64,000 bases of DNA from Plecoglossus altivelis (lineage: Eukaryota; Chordata; Actinopteri; Osmeriformes; Plecoglossidae): contig BROE01000011.1 of the NCBI GenBank assembly GCA_036571765.1, forward strand, positions 12,930,607 to 12,994,606, read 5' to 3'. The notes under the pieces are model-generated. The model saw nothing but the letters and a program-made list of their open reading frames with translations. It searched no databases and was not told where the DNA came from. A program made the position numbers and the translations under genes. Below, in pieces: positions 11,001-23,800 of the stretch (positions are counted from its first letter, which is position 1; the number at the start of each line of letters is the position of its first letter).

Positions 11001-14000
11001 GGGGGGCTCATGTCATCCTTTGGCCCTGGCAGAGTAGGTACTGTTCTGAGGGAATTATTAACGTGATTAATGCAGATTGAGGTCAAAGCACAGAACAGTG
11101 AATGGGGGAGGGGGGGAGGGGGAGGGGGGGCGCGGCGGCGATGACGTCAACAATAACAACAACAGTAACAACAATGCAAACTACAAAAACAAAAATAAAA
11201 ACAACAACAACAAAAACATACAGGAGGGTGGGGAGGAAAAAAAAGAAAGAAAAGAAAAAGAAAACGATTTTAAAAACACCAAATTAAATACAGATACGAC
11301 ACTAAATGCACATTCAGCAACATGTATTGCACACGCTCAAGTTCAAGGCTCCTGTGAGATAGGGACAAGGGCCACAGTCCAGGTCCGCAGAGTCCAGCCC
11401 AGCCGTGTGGCCCTTGTCATGGTCATCCCCGGGGCCTGCCGAGGGGGATGGGGGGGACGGGGGACGGGCCAGCGTCAAGAGAGAAGGCCCCTGGGGGGAC
11501 TCACCGGAGGGGGGGCAGCGGGCGAGGATGGGCTGGGGCGGGGGCTGGGTCTGCTGGAGGATGTTTAGACACTCCCCCAGGCAGCCCAGCGTGGCAGCTG
11601 AGGTGGCTTTCAGCAGAAGGAGGTCTTGGTCCAGGCAGGAGAGGGGCCCTCGGGATGGAAGGGCCTCGATGGTTTGGACCAGGGTCTTCTGCTGGCCCTC
11701 CACCTGGCTCATCACCTGGAGATGACATGAGGGTCAGAGGTCAGGAAAACATCCAAACTCTTTTTTTTCATCGTTCTTTTTGATAACGTTATACAAGTTA
11801 GAGTCAGTTCAAAGTAGGGGGAGACAGAAAGGGAGGGCGAGACATGCGGCCGAGGACCAGGGGAGGATTCGAACCCAGGCTACTGCGGTCAAGCGGGGCA
11901 GGGGAGCAGGGCAGGGAGGCAGAGGAGCGGTGCAGGGAGGCAGAGGAGCGGGGCAGGGTTACTGTTGACCGAGCAAAGACAATCCACTTCAGAAACACAT
12001 TTGAGATCATCCTTTCAGCATCGCTTTTCTCTGTAACAGCAGATACATCAGGTGCAGAACCCCAGTGTGGTATCTGATCTCAGTCTGGAGCCTGCTGCAG
12101 GGAGAGCATCTGATTGGTTTAGAGACGGTTTTGTTTTCGCAAACATATCTCCATCCCACTCATCACCACAGGAAAACAGAATCTGCTGGGAAATCTGGTC
12201 CGTTTCTCCCGATGTAGCCAGCCAATGAGTGTGTTAAAGGATACAGGCTCTCATCTTTCTTCCACTTTCCCCCCTCCTCTACCTCCTTCTCCTCCTCCTC
12301 CTCCTCCTTCTCCTCCTCCTCCTCCTCCTCCCCCCCTTCTGCCCTGCATCCCCTTCCTTCATGATGATGGATCCAGAAATAGCCCAGCTGACAGATCCAG
12401 TAGTCTGGCCCATCTAGATGGTGTCTCTGTCCCCACAGTCAGGGTTGGATGAGTTCACCTAATAGACACAGTCAGGGTTGGATGAGTCCACCTGATAGAC
12501 ACAGTCAGGGTTGGATGAGTCCACCTGATAGACACAGTCAGGGTTGGACCACCACCATCATCTCTGGTACAGGTACTAGCACATAGATGCTGGCTTGGTG
12601 ACCCCCAGGTCTCCAGCCCCCCCAGGTCTCCAGCCCCCCCAGGTCTCCAGCCCCCCAGGTCTCCAGCCCTCCAGGTCTCCAGCCCCCCCAGGTCTCCAGC
12701 CCCCCAGGTCTCCAGCTCCCCAGGTCTCATCTCTCAGTGATAGGAGAGTATGGTAGAGTCAGGATGCTCCTAGTTCTCACAGAGCAGCAGTGTGTAAACC
12801 TGCTACAAGCTGCAACATCCTTCTTCCTCTCTCCCTCTGGTTACTGCTCTCCCTCTAGTTACTGCTCTCCCTCTACCTCTCTCCCTCTGGTTACTGCTCT
12901 CCCTCTACCTCTCTCCCTCTGGTTACTGCTCTCCCTCTAGTTACTGCTCTCCTTCTTCCTCTCTCCCGCTGGTTACTGCTCTCCCTCTACCTCTCTCCCT
13001 CTGGTTACTGCTCTCCCTCTACCTCTCTCCCTCTGGTTTCTGCTCTCCCTCTAGTTACTGCTCTCCCTCTTCCTCTCTCCCTCTAGTTACTGCTCTCCCT
13101 CTTCCTCTCTCCCTCTGGTTACTGCTCTCCTTCTTCCTCTCTCCCTCTAGTTACTGCTCTCCCTCTTCCTCTCTCCCTCTGGTTACTGCTCTCCCTCTAC
13201 TCTCTCCCTCTGGTTACGCTCTCGCCTCAATGCGTTACTTGCTCTCCCGCTTCCTCTCTCCCTCTGGTTACTGCTCTCCTTCTTCCTCTCTCCCTCTAGT
13301 TACTGCGCCTCCCTCTTCCTCTCTCCCTCTGTTACTTGCTCTCCCTCTTCCCCCTCTCTCCCGTCTGGTTACTAGCTCTCCTCTACCTCTCTCCCTCTAG
13401 TTACTGCTCTCCCTCTAGTTACTGCTCTCCCTCTTCTTCTCTCCCTCTGTTACTGCTCTCCTCTTCCTCTCTCCCTCTTGGTTACTGCTCTCCCTCTCTC
13501 CCTCTAGTTACGCTCTCCCTCTCCCTCTCTCCCTCTAGTTACTGCTCTCCCTCTCCCTCTCTCCCTCTAGTGACTGCCTCTCCCTCTCCCTCTCTCCCTC
13601 TATTATGCTCTCCCTCTTCCTCCTCCCTCTGGTACGCTCTCCCTCTTCCTCTCTCCCTCTGTTACTGCTCTCCCTCTTCCTCTCTCCCTCTGGTTACTGC
13701 TCTCCCCTCTCTCCTCTATTTACTCGCTCCCTCCCTCCTCTCCCTCTAGTTACTGCCTCCTCCTCCCTCTCTCCCGTCTTTACTCTCTCCCTCTCCCTCC
13801 TCCTCTAGCTTAACGCTCCCCTCTCCCTCCTCTCCCTCTAGTTACTGCTCTCCCTCTCCCTCTTTCCCTCTATTACTGCTCTCCCTCTCCCTCTTCCCCC
13901 TCTTAGTTACTGCTCCTCCCCTCTCCCTCATCTCCCCTCAGTAACCTGCCCTCTCCCCCCCTCCTCCCCTCTCTCCCTCTAGTTACTGCTCTCCCTCTCC

Positions 14001-15345
14001 CTCTTCCCTCTAGTTCGCTCTCCCTCTCCCTCCCTATCCCCTCCTTCTGTTCGCTTTTCCTCTCTTGCCTCTTCTGTCTTCTCTCTCCTTTCCTCCCTCT
14101 CTCTCTTTTTCTCTGTTTCTCTCTCTCCCACTCCTCCCCTCTCCTATTGTTTTTCTCCTCTCCCTCTCCCTTCTCTCTCTCTCTCTCTCTCTCTCTCCTT
14201 TCTGTGTCTCTCTCCTCCCCCCTCTCCCTCCCTAACTGTCCTGGCCCTGGGCCAGTCGCGTCTTCAGGCTTCATAAGCTTTTATGGCCACCATCAGCATG
14301 GAGGTAGTATAAGCTAGGCAGGGCCAGGGGAGCAAGAGATCAAGACAGAGAGCAGGGGTAGAAAGGGGAACACAGAGATCGTATAAAACCCCCTGAGGCA
14401 GAGGAGGAGGGAGGGAGGGAGGGAGGGAGGGAGGGAGGGAGAGGAGAAGAGGGGAGAGGAGAAGTGGGGAGAGGAGGGGGAGAAAGAGAACAGGATAAAG
14501 GATGGAAGGATCTTAAACCACGATGATGATGGCTGGATGTAAGCCAGGCAAGAATAAGGAGATGTGCCTCCTGTCTCCTTCTCCTACCTCTCTCCTCCTG
14601 CCTCTCTCCTCCTGCCTCTCTCCTCCTGCCTCTCTCCTCCTGCCTCCGGAACATGTGGCAACAGTAACCAACCAACTGACCCTGAGTTCTGGAACACGTG
14701 GCAACAGTAACCAACCAACTGACCCTGCGTTCTGGAACACGTGGCAACAGTAACCAACCAACTGACCCCGAGTTCTGGAACACGTGGCAACAGTAACCAA
14801 CCAACTGACCCTGCGTTCTGGAACACGTGGCAACAGTAACCAACCAACTGGCCCCGAGTTCTGGAACACGTGGCAACAGTAACCAACCAACTGACCCTGC
14901 GTTCTGGAACACGTGGCAACAGTCACCAACCAACTGACCCTGAGTTCTGGAACACGTGGCAACAGTCACCAACCAACTGACCCCGAGTTCTGGAACAAGT
15001 GGCAACAGTAACCAACCCACTGACCCTGAGTTCTGGAACACGTGGCAACAGTAACCAACCAACTGACCCTGAGTTCGGGGCGCGTGGCAACAGTAACCAC
15101 GGACGAGCCGCATGTTTGACTTGGTGACGTGACCATCTGCTCTGTGTTTTGGAGACGTGCTCTGAGGCAAGGTCACCTGAGGGGACAGACGCAGTCTCTT
15201 CGCCAGGAAACAACAGTTTGTTTTTGAAAGAGCTTCTTGACGTTCCACAGAGGAGGAGACTGGGTTTCTTGCTCCTCTTTTTAGTGAGAGAAGACAGACA
15301 GGTTCAGGTGAAGGGTACTCCAGCTCTGTCTGACTGCATTATAAC

Positions 15346-15377
<32 letters not shown>

Positions 15378-15401
15378 CAGAGAGAGAGAGACAGAGAGAG
15401 G

Positions 15402-15433
<32 letters not shown>

Positions 15434-15517
15434 CACAGACAGAGAGACAGAGAGAGAGAGAGGGAGAGACAGAGAGGGAGAGACAGAGAGGGAGAGACAG
15501 AGAGGGAGAGAGAGAGG

Positions 15518-15559
<42 letters not shown>

Positions 15560-18500
15560 GACAGACAGAGAGAGACAGAGAGAGAGAGAGAGACAGAGAG
15601 ACAGAGAGAGAGAGAGAGACAGACAGAGAGACAGAGAGAGAGAGAGAGACAGAGACAGAGAGAGAGAGGACGAGAGAGAGAGAGAAGATGAGAGAGAGAA
15701 GTTGTGACAGCAATAGGACACAAACGAACATGAAAAATTCATATTCCTTCTCAGAGCTCCGCTAAAACGACGACGTCGTTTGAATAACAAGCAGGAGAAA
15801 CCCTCTCCACTCTGCCAAGTCGTGCTGCTGTTCTTTCCAAGGGCAGCCCATCCACACACATCTGCTCTGTCTGTCCTCCAAGACGTGTGAGACCACCCAT
15901 CACCGCTGGTCTCTCCTCCCCTCCGCCTCTCGTCATCAAGTCATCCGATAGCTTCCATCCAAAGCCACGTCCACAGGGTGGAATCGCACCCGCAGCCTCG
16001 TCCTCTGCAGTCAGATGCTCTAACCACTAAACTTCTCCCACGCAGGTGTGGATTACAGCGGGTATCAGCTAAACCGGCGGGTTATTCGGCACATCCTCAT
16101 CTGAGCACAGGCTGCCAGCGGTCCTGTAAGGATGCTGTGTTTAAGAGGACAGGCTGGTCTTTGTTACTGACTATCCTCACTGGGTGGTGCTGCAGTTGGC
16201 AGGTAGCTTCAGGTAAGACCTGACAGCCTAACTCCAGGTGCTACAGACAGGGGGAGTCATGCCAAAGGGATAAAAGGCTACTGTGTGGTTCTACAGAGAA
16301 GAAAAGCTTGTCTATACTAATTCAAGCTGCAATGCTATACTGTAGGCCCACGTAGGCCTACAGTAGGCTTATGTAGTCCTACAGTAGGCTTATGTAGTCC
16401 TACAGTAGGCTTACGTAGGCCTACGAAGTGTTGTGTGATATAGCGATGTAATAAAGTATGTCGCATCATAGTAGTATAGAATTAACAGAAGTTATGTCCT
16501 TCAAAAATATCCAACTTTTGTGCTCCAGGTCTTGTGAGTCCAAATCAGGATGTATTTTTGATAACAGGGCGGAAATGTCAGGAGAACATTCTCTGCCAAG
16601 AACATGGGAATAACAGAAGCAACATCTTTCCAGGATGACAGAGTTTGAACAATCCCTCTTTCTCTCCCTCCCTCTCTCCCTCTCTCTTTCCGTGTGTCTT
16701 TCTGTGTCTCTCGCTCCCTCTCTCTTTGTGTCTCCCTCTCTTTCTCTCTCTCCCTCTCTCTGTGTGTCTCTCTCTCCCCCTCTCCCTCTCTCTCTGTCTC
16801 CCTTTCCCCCTCTCCCTCTCTCTCTGTCTCCCTCTCTCTTTCTGTGTGTCTTTCCGTGTGTGTGTCTCTCTCGCTCCCTCACTCTTTCTGTCTACCTACC
16901 TCTCTCTCTCTCTCCCTCTCTTTGTGTCTCCCTCTCTCTCCCCCCCTCTCTATGTGTCTCTCTGTCTCTCTCCCTCTCTGTCTTTCTGATCTCATCATCT
17001 CATCTCTCCAGTTTAGGTTCAGGTAAGACCTCCAGATATCACCTGATGGAGGGAAGGCGCCCAGTCATCGTTCTGTAAAAGTCCCTCCATCAGCTAAGTG
17101 TGCTCAAGCCATCTGATCTGCATCTGATCTCCATAATTCAGCAGGAAGCTCACCAACACACTGACAGCAGCAACACCAGCGTTCCAGAACTCTCTTTCAG
17201 CAACCAGCCAATGAGCAGACAATGTTCAACGTTGTTCAAAACCAAATGCGACAAAGTACAACTCCTTTTGACCCTGTCCTGGCAGACACTTTCTCCAAAG
17301 CAGTGTACACAGGGGGAATTGAACCAGCAGCCTCCTCATCTGGAGTCATCCTCTCTAACCACCGAGCAACACCCACCCAGCTGCCCCCCGTCTTATTCCC
17401 ATGACCCTGGCCAACAGGGCCCCACCCCCCACCCTGAAGGGCCCCGCCCCCCACCCTGAAGGGCCCCGCCCCCCACCCTGAAGGGCCCCGCCCCCTGTCC
17501 TGTGGCATGGTAAGCAGTATAGATGTATGCAGGATAAAATGCTTATCCAGCTAAACCCACAGCCCAGCCGCCCAACGCAGAGCAGAACAGCGTAGTCAGG
17601 TCAGGAGCCAGGGACAGGAAGATGTGCTGAAGTCACTGCACCAACAGCCAGGCCAAACCACCAGCACACAGCTCATAGACAGCCTCCACCCAGCACAGCA
17701 CAGCACAGTACAGCACACCTGGCCTGTCTGGACCATACCATCAACAGCAAGACAATCACCTCCGTCTGCCCTACTGCTTTCAGCGTCAGGACGATTTAAA
17801 CACACATTCACTTTGTTCTCAGACAGAAACTTCTCATGATTTCTTAGGTTCAACCCTACTGTGATGTCATCTTAAAGGGACGGCTATGCCCCACCCACCT
17901 CTTTGACCTCGGCCAGGCGTCCAGGGTACTGGTTCTTGGCACGGCGAGCAGCAGCAGGTGACTTGTGGTGGGTGATGGTGACGATGTTGCTGGGGGGGCC
18001 AGGGGTGCCCGGGGGGACCAAGTGCCTCTGGGTGACGGGGGAGGAGGACGGGGAGGTGGGGGAGGACGGAGAAACTACGGGTCCGACTGGACGATGAGGA
18101 GGCCTGAGGGGGAGAGAGAGAGAGAGATGACGAGAGCGAGGGGGAGGGGGGGTGAAGACGTGAGGGGGAGTGGAGAGAGAGACAGAGATGAACAGAGGGA
18201 GGGGGGGAGATGAGAGCGAAGGGGAGGGAGAGAACGAGGGAGAGAAAGGGAAAGAGAGAGATGAAGAGAGATGGAGGAGGAAAAAGATGAAGAGAGAGAG
18301 AGAGGGATGGAGGGAGAGACACAGAAAGAGAGGGATGGAGGGAGAGGGAGATTAAGAGAGAGAGAAAGAGAGAGGGATGGAGGGGGAGGGAGGGAGAGAT
18401 GAAGAGAGAGAAAAAGAGAGAGGGATGGAGAGAGAAAGATGAAGACAGAGACAGAGAGAGGCTTAAAGTCTAAGAAACTACCTTGTCTTTCTTCAGTAAC

Positions 18501-20851
18501 TGTTCAACAACAGGAACCTGCACCGAAACTAAATGAAGCTTTCTGATCGACTAGGTCGCACGTGATCCTGGAACAAAGTAGACTGACCTACAACAGACTG
18601 CCCAGACTGCCCCCTGTCCTGGACTGACGCAACTGAAGCAAACCAAACAACCCCAAAGATTCACTGCAGAGACTGAGAGCTTACAGTTCACCAGCAGTTA
18701 AGGAGATTTAAGAAGCTATCAATCTTCCACAGGAAGGGCATACCTTTAGTTTTTTGGCACTCTTATCTGCAGTTCAGATACTTTTTTTTTTCTTTTTACT
18801 TTCTTTCTCATCCCTAACCTTTTATTCTTTAACGCTCCACTTCCCTCCCTCCCTCTCTCCCTTTTCAAACAAAAAATGAAAATATCTGCATCTCTCTCTA
18901 GGTCTCTCTGTCTGTATCTCTCTCTAGGTCTCTCTGTGTCTGTATATCTCTCGCTCCCTGTACATCTCTCTCTAGGTCTCTCTGTCTGTATGTCTCTCTT
19001 TCTCCCTGTACATCTCTCTCTAGGTCTCTGTCTGTATCTCTCTTGCTCCCTGTACATCTCTCTCTAGGTCTCTCTGTCTGTATGTCTCTTGCTCCCTGTA
19101 CATCTCTCTCTAGGTCTCTCTGTCTGTATCTCTCTCAATCCCTGTACATCTCTCTCTAGATCTCTCTGTCTGTATCTCTCTCGCTCCCTGTACATCTCTC
19201 TCTAGGTCTCTGTCTGTATCTCTCTCGCTCCCTGTACATCTCTCTCTAGATCTCTCTGTCTGTATCTCTCTCGCTCCCTGTACATCTCTCTCTAGGTCTC
19301 TCTGTCTGTATCTCTCTCGCTCCCTGTACATCTCTCTCTAGGTCTCTCTGTCTGTATGTCTCTCGCTCCCTGTACATCTCTCTCTAGGTCTCTGTCTGTA
19401 TCTCTCTTCCTCCCAGGGACTCACTAGATCCACAAACCAGTACGAACTAAAGAACATGACAACCCCGAATCAAGTTGAAGATGATTTACGGCTCATTTAC
19501 ACCTGCACGTCTGTAATTTAATCTCACGTAATCTCATCTCATATAATCTAATGAAGCGAGGGGATGACTGTGTTAAACCGTGGTCACAGCTCCCATCCTT
19601 CAGCCCTTGTGTAGGTCATGATTTACAGCACAAAGAGCAGTGCTCAGACTGTGGTAGTCTTGGTGGAATCGCATTATTAGCAGATTACCATCGCAGGTGA
19701 GAGAAGAGAAGGAGAGGGTGTTGTGGGAGCGGGGCAGTGGACGGTGGCTAATGCTAACAACCAATCACAGCGTTCAGAGGGGCAGGGCAGGGGACGGTGG
19801 CTAATGCTAACAGCCAATCACAGCACAGCGTTCAGAGGGGCAGGGCAGGGGACGGTGGCTAATGCTAACAGCCAATCACAGCACAGTGTTCAGAGGAGCG
19901 GGGCAGTGGACGGTGGCTAATGCTAACAACCAATCACAGCACAGCGTTCAGAGGAGCAGGGCAGTGGACGGTGGCTAATGCTAACAACCAATCACAGCAC
20001 AGCGTTCAGAGGAGCAGGGCAGGGGACGGTGGCTAATGCTAACAGCCAATCACAGCACAGCGTTAAGAGAAGCGGGTCCCGGGTCTGTCGGTCTATAACT
20101 GGCTCAGACCTGCAGGCTACCAGCTGAGCTTCACAATACTGGACGAGACAGGAAGAGACTGACGGAGGGATGGAGGGGTGGAGAGGGAGAGGGGGGTGGT
20201 GGAGAGAGGATGGAATGGAGGGAGAGAGGGATGCAGGGAGAGGGAGGATGGAGAGAGGAGGGAGAGAGTATGGAGGGCGGGAGGGAGATAGGGAGTGTGA
20301 GGGAGGGAGGGAGGGAGGGAGGGAAGGAGTGTGAGAGGGAGGGGGGGTGAAGAGAGAGTGGGTGGGGGGCTGGGGGGCGTAGGTTGAAAGGCATGCTGGG
20401 AGTTGGGCAAGGAAGGATGAAGGGAGATGGAGAGGGAGGGAGGGAGGGAGGGAGGGAGGGAGATACAGAAAGAGGGAGGGAGGGAGAGAGATACAGAGAG
20501 AGAGACAGAGAGATACAGAGAGAGGGAGGGAGGGAGAGAGACAGATAGAGGAGACGGGAAATGAATTGTCCAGATCCAGAGAGTGAAACGTAGTTACTTT
20601 GTCATTCATGCTTGCAATATTCAGACAGCTAGATGATTCAGTGTGAACCATTCTGCTCATCTGTAGCTACAGAACAAATATTCTTCTCCAAAAGAATGGT
20701 TCTACAAGTGCTCAATATTTAATTGGACATTCTGGTGGAAATTTATACAATTAAAATGCACTTCCCAAACAGGAAACCAGCCACTCAATCTTCCTGCAAC
20801 GCCAGCAGTATTTCAACAAGCGCGCACACACACACACACACTCAAGCCGAC

Positions 20852-20882
<31 letters not shown>

Positions 20883-23800
20883 TCAAGCCACCACACACAC
20901 ACAAACACACACACACACACGAATGCTTCTATCACACACACACACACACACACACACGAGTGCTTCTAACACACACACACACACAAGCCCACCACACACA
21001 AACGTGCTTCTACCACACACACACACACTTCTACCACACACAAGCATGCTTCCACCACACACAGACTCAAGCCCACCTCACACCCACACTGCAGTAGCTG
21101 TGCTCCCTGCAGGTGTGTCTGTACTGTGTAGGTGTATGTGGCCTCTGACTGCAGCAGGTGGGAGGCAGAGTGGAGGACAGTGCTGCAGCCAGACTGAACA
21201 CCAGCATCCATGCCTGCCAAACACACCTTGACAGAGCTGTAGGTAGCATCTCTAAGCCTCAACAAACAGCTGCAGCACCACAGGGGGGCACTGCTAAAGT
21301 GCACCTGCCACAGAGGGACGAGGACAGTGATGGGTACAGATCAAGGGGCTGAGCACATCTGGAGCTCGTGGGTTCGAATCCCCCCCCAGTACGTCACACT
21401 GGGTTAAAGCTTCTACTACATTAGCTGCGTTAGCACGTAATTAGAATATATATGTATTAGAAGACATCGTCCATGATGAGCATGGAAACATCCCTCAGAT
21501 CTAAACCGAACCTTCTTGCCGTCAGCGACTGCGAGGCGGAACAGGCTGCGTGTCACAGGCTGAACGCATGCTGATAGGTCAGCGCAGTAAACAAGGAAGG
21601 GTTAAAGGTCACACGGCCACACGTCCTACAGGGTCTCCTGCCCCTCCAGCCACCGATCCACTGACAGCAACGCAGTGGTCACCAACACGCCTGGTTGGTA
21701 GCTACATTTAAAGCTGCCATGATAAGCTCTACTGCCTTCACGCCTTGAAGCCTGACTCTCAGGCTGTCAGGATAGGCTAGCAATGATAGACAACTTTGCA
21801 GACAAGAATCTGAGGCTTAGGATGAATTAGACTACAAGTGTATTGTCATGACAACAGTGCCACCCCCCTCCTCCTCCTCCTCCTCCCCCCCCTTCTCCTG
21901 GTCACGACATGAGAACATATCCTGTCTGTTGTTTTGACAAGTGAGAATGAAGAAAATCTTTCCCCCTCCTACATCTGTTTTTACCACTCTTTTCATCTAC
22001 TTCTCTCTCTCTCTTTCGCCAACTCTCTCCCTTCCTCCTCCCTCTTTCTCTCTCGTTCCTCTATCCCTCCTTCACCGTCTACCTCTTTTCACTCTCTCCC
22101 TTCCCCCCCTCTCTTTCTGTACTTCCTCTCCTCGCTCCTTCCTTCACTCACTCACTCCCCCTCCTCCATCTCTCCCTCCACTTCCTGCAGCTTGGACTGG
22201 TCAAGGTTAGGCCCTACGATTGGACTCTCATCCACCTAAATGAGCCGTGTTTTCCAGAGAAGTGCTACATCTGGAGAAAGAGATCATCCACCAGGGCTGT
22301 ATAAGCATGTATTGTCTGTTTGAAGAGCCTCCGTCAGTAATCTTTGTTCACAGATGTTTTCTAACTATATTGACGTGACAAGCTCAACCATTACAGACCG
22401 CAAAGAGGGGAGTGTGTGTTTGTGTGTCTGTGTTGTGTGTGTGCATGTTGGGTGTGTTGTGTGTGTGCATGTACATGTTGGGTGTGTTGTTTGTGCGCAC
22501 GTACGTGGCTATCTGCTTTAGCAGATCAGTGAAAGAGAGTTTTGAGTGTGTTTGATATGACTCACCAGTCCCTCCTGGCTGCCCCCTGTCCTCTCCACGC
22601 TCAGGTGTTCGTCTGAACCCTTCAGCTTCCTCCCCTGGGGACAAACAAGCGTGACTCAGAACAAACACACTTTAACAGCAACCCAGAGCTTTCCTACCAA
22701 TCCCCTCCCCCCTCTCCCTCCCTTCAAATGAAACCCCCCCCAAGTCATGCTTTGCCCTGCTAGCTCTCTCCATTGTCCCTTTCACAAGCCGGTGCCTTCT
22801 CAGCTAGGATCCTCCTCCACAGGGGACACGAGGAGGCCTTGCTCTGTAATGAGCTTTGGTGCTTCACTGGACCAGTGGTCCCACGTAGACTCACTTGGTG
22901 GAGACAGGCTACCCTGCAGGGCTGCGCTTTCAAACAGAGCTGAAGAAATTACCTCCTGCCAGGCGATCACTCCTCTGACGCACTACACCACCAGAAAAGA
23001 AAAAAAAGATACTGCATTGTTTTAATTTGACCTTTGTTTTGTCAATTAAGAAACTGGTTCTTATTTAATATGACTGCCTGGCAGAGGGAAAAGAGATAAT
23101 TGTTGTTGAGTCTATTATTGTTATAGGAATAAGCATCAACATATAAATATATATATATATGCACATATACATACATTATATGTATACACACATATACATA
23201 TATTTATGAAGTAAACTGAAGACTGAACAAATGGAAGACTAGATAGACCTCCAGAAGACTAACAGACAGTCTCATCCAAGCCGAACCACCATATGAAAAC
23301 CTTCCAACTGTGATGCAAAAGGCAACGGACCACCCTGGGCCGAAACTGGGCTGAAGGAAGATGGAGCCACAATAGCAGGCTGCGCAGTGGAACAGCGTTT
23401 ACGGGAGTTACTGTGGCAGACAGCAGGGGAGGAACTGTTGGGCTGCATGGAGCAAGGGAGGGAGGTCAGAGCCAACACTGATTGTATCAGACAGCCGGGA
23501 AAGAGAGAGAGGAATAGAGAGTGAGAGAGGTAGGGAGAGAGTGAGAGAGAGGTATAGACAGAGAGTGTGAGAGGTAGAGTGAGAGAGGCATAGAAAGAGA
23601 GACATAGACAGAGAGTGAGAGAGGTAGAGAGAGTGAGAGAGGTAGAGAGAGAGGCATAGAGAGAGAGTGAGAGGCATAGAAAGAGAGGCATAGACAGAGT
23701 GAGATAGGCAGAGAGAGAGAAAGAGAGAGACAGAGAGAGCGAGAGCGAGAGAGCAAGAGCGAGAGCGAGAGAGAGGCAGGCTTAGACAGAGGTATGGTTT

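Larger units (their letters stand above)
15696..16639. other. Intron 4 sequence
   Basis: Mostly unique; holds the SINE head at 15970-16052 and the 21-bp repeat at 16344-16428. Confidence 0.5.

Noticed and set aside
12437..12548. Short coding exon in the 33-base repeat
   Set aside because: Frame-preserving unit length only; no splice sites in phase with osbpl10 and no similarity to ORP proteins.
15970..16052. Functional tRNA gene
   Set aside because: A and B boxes are present but a matched acceptor stem and full cloverleaf could not be made out, so SINE is more likely; the same holds for 17275-17385 and 21330-21410.
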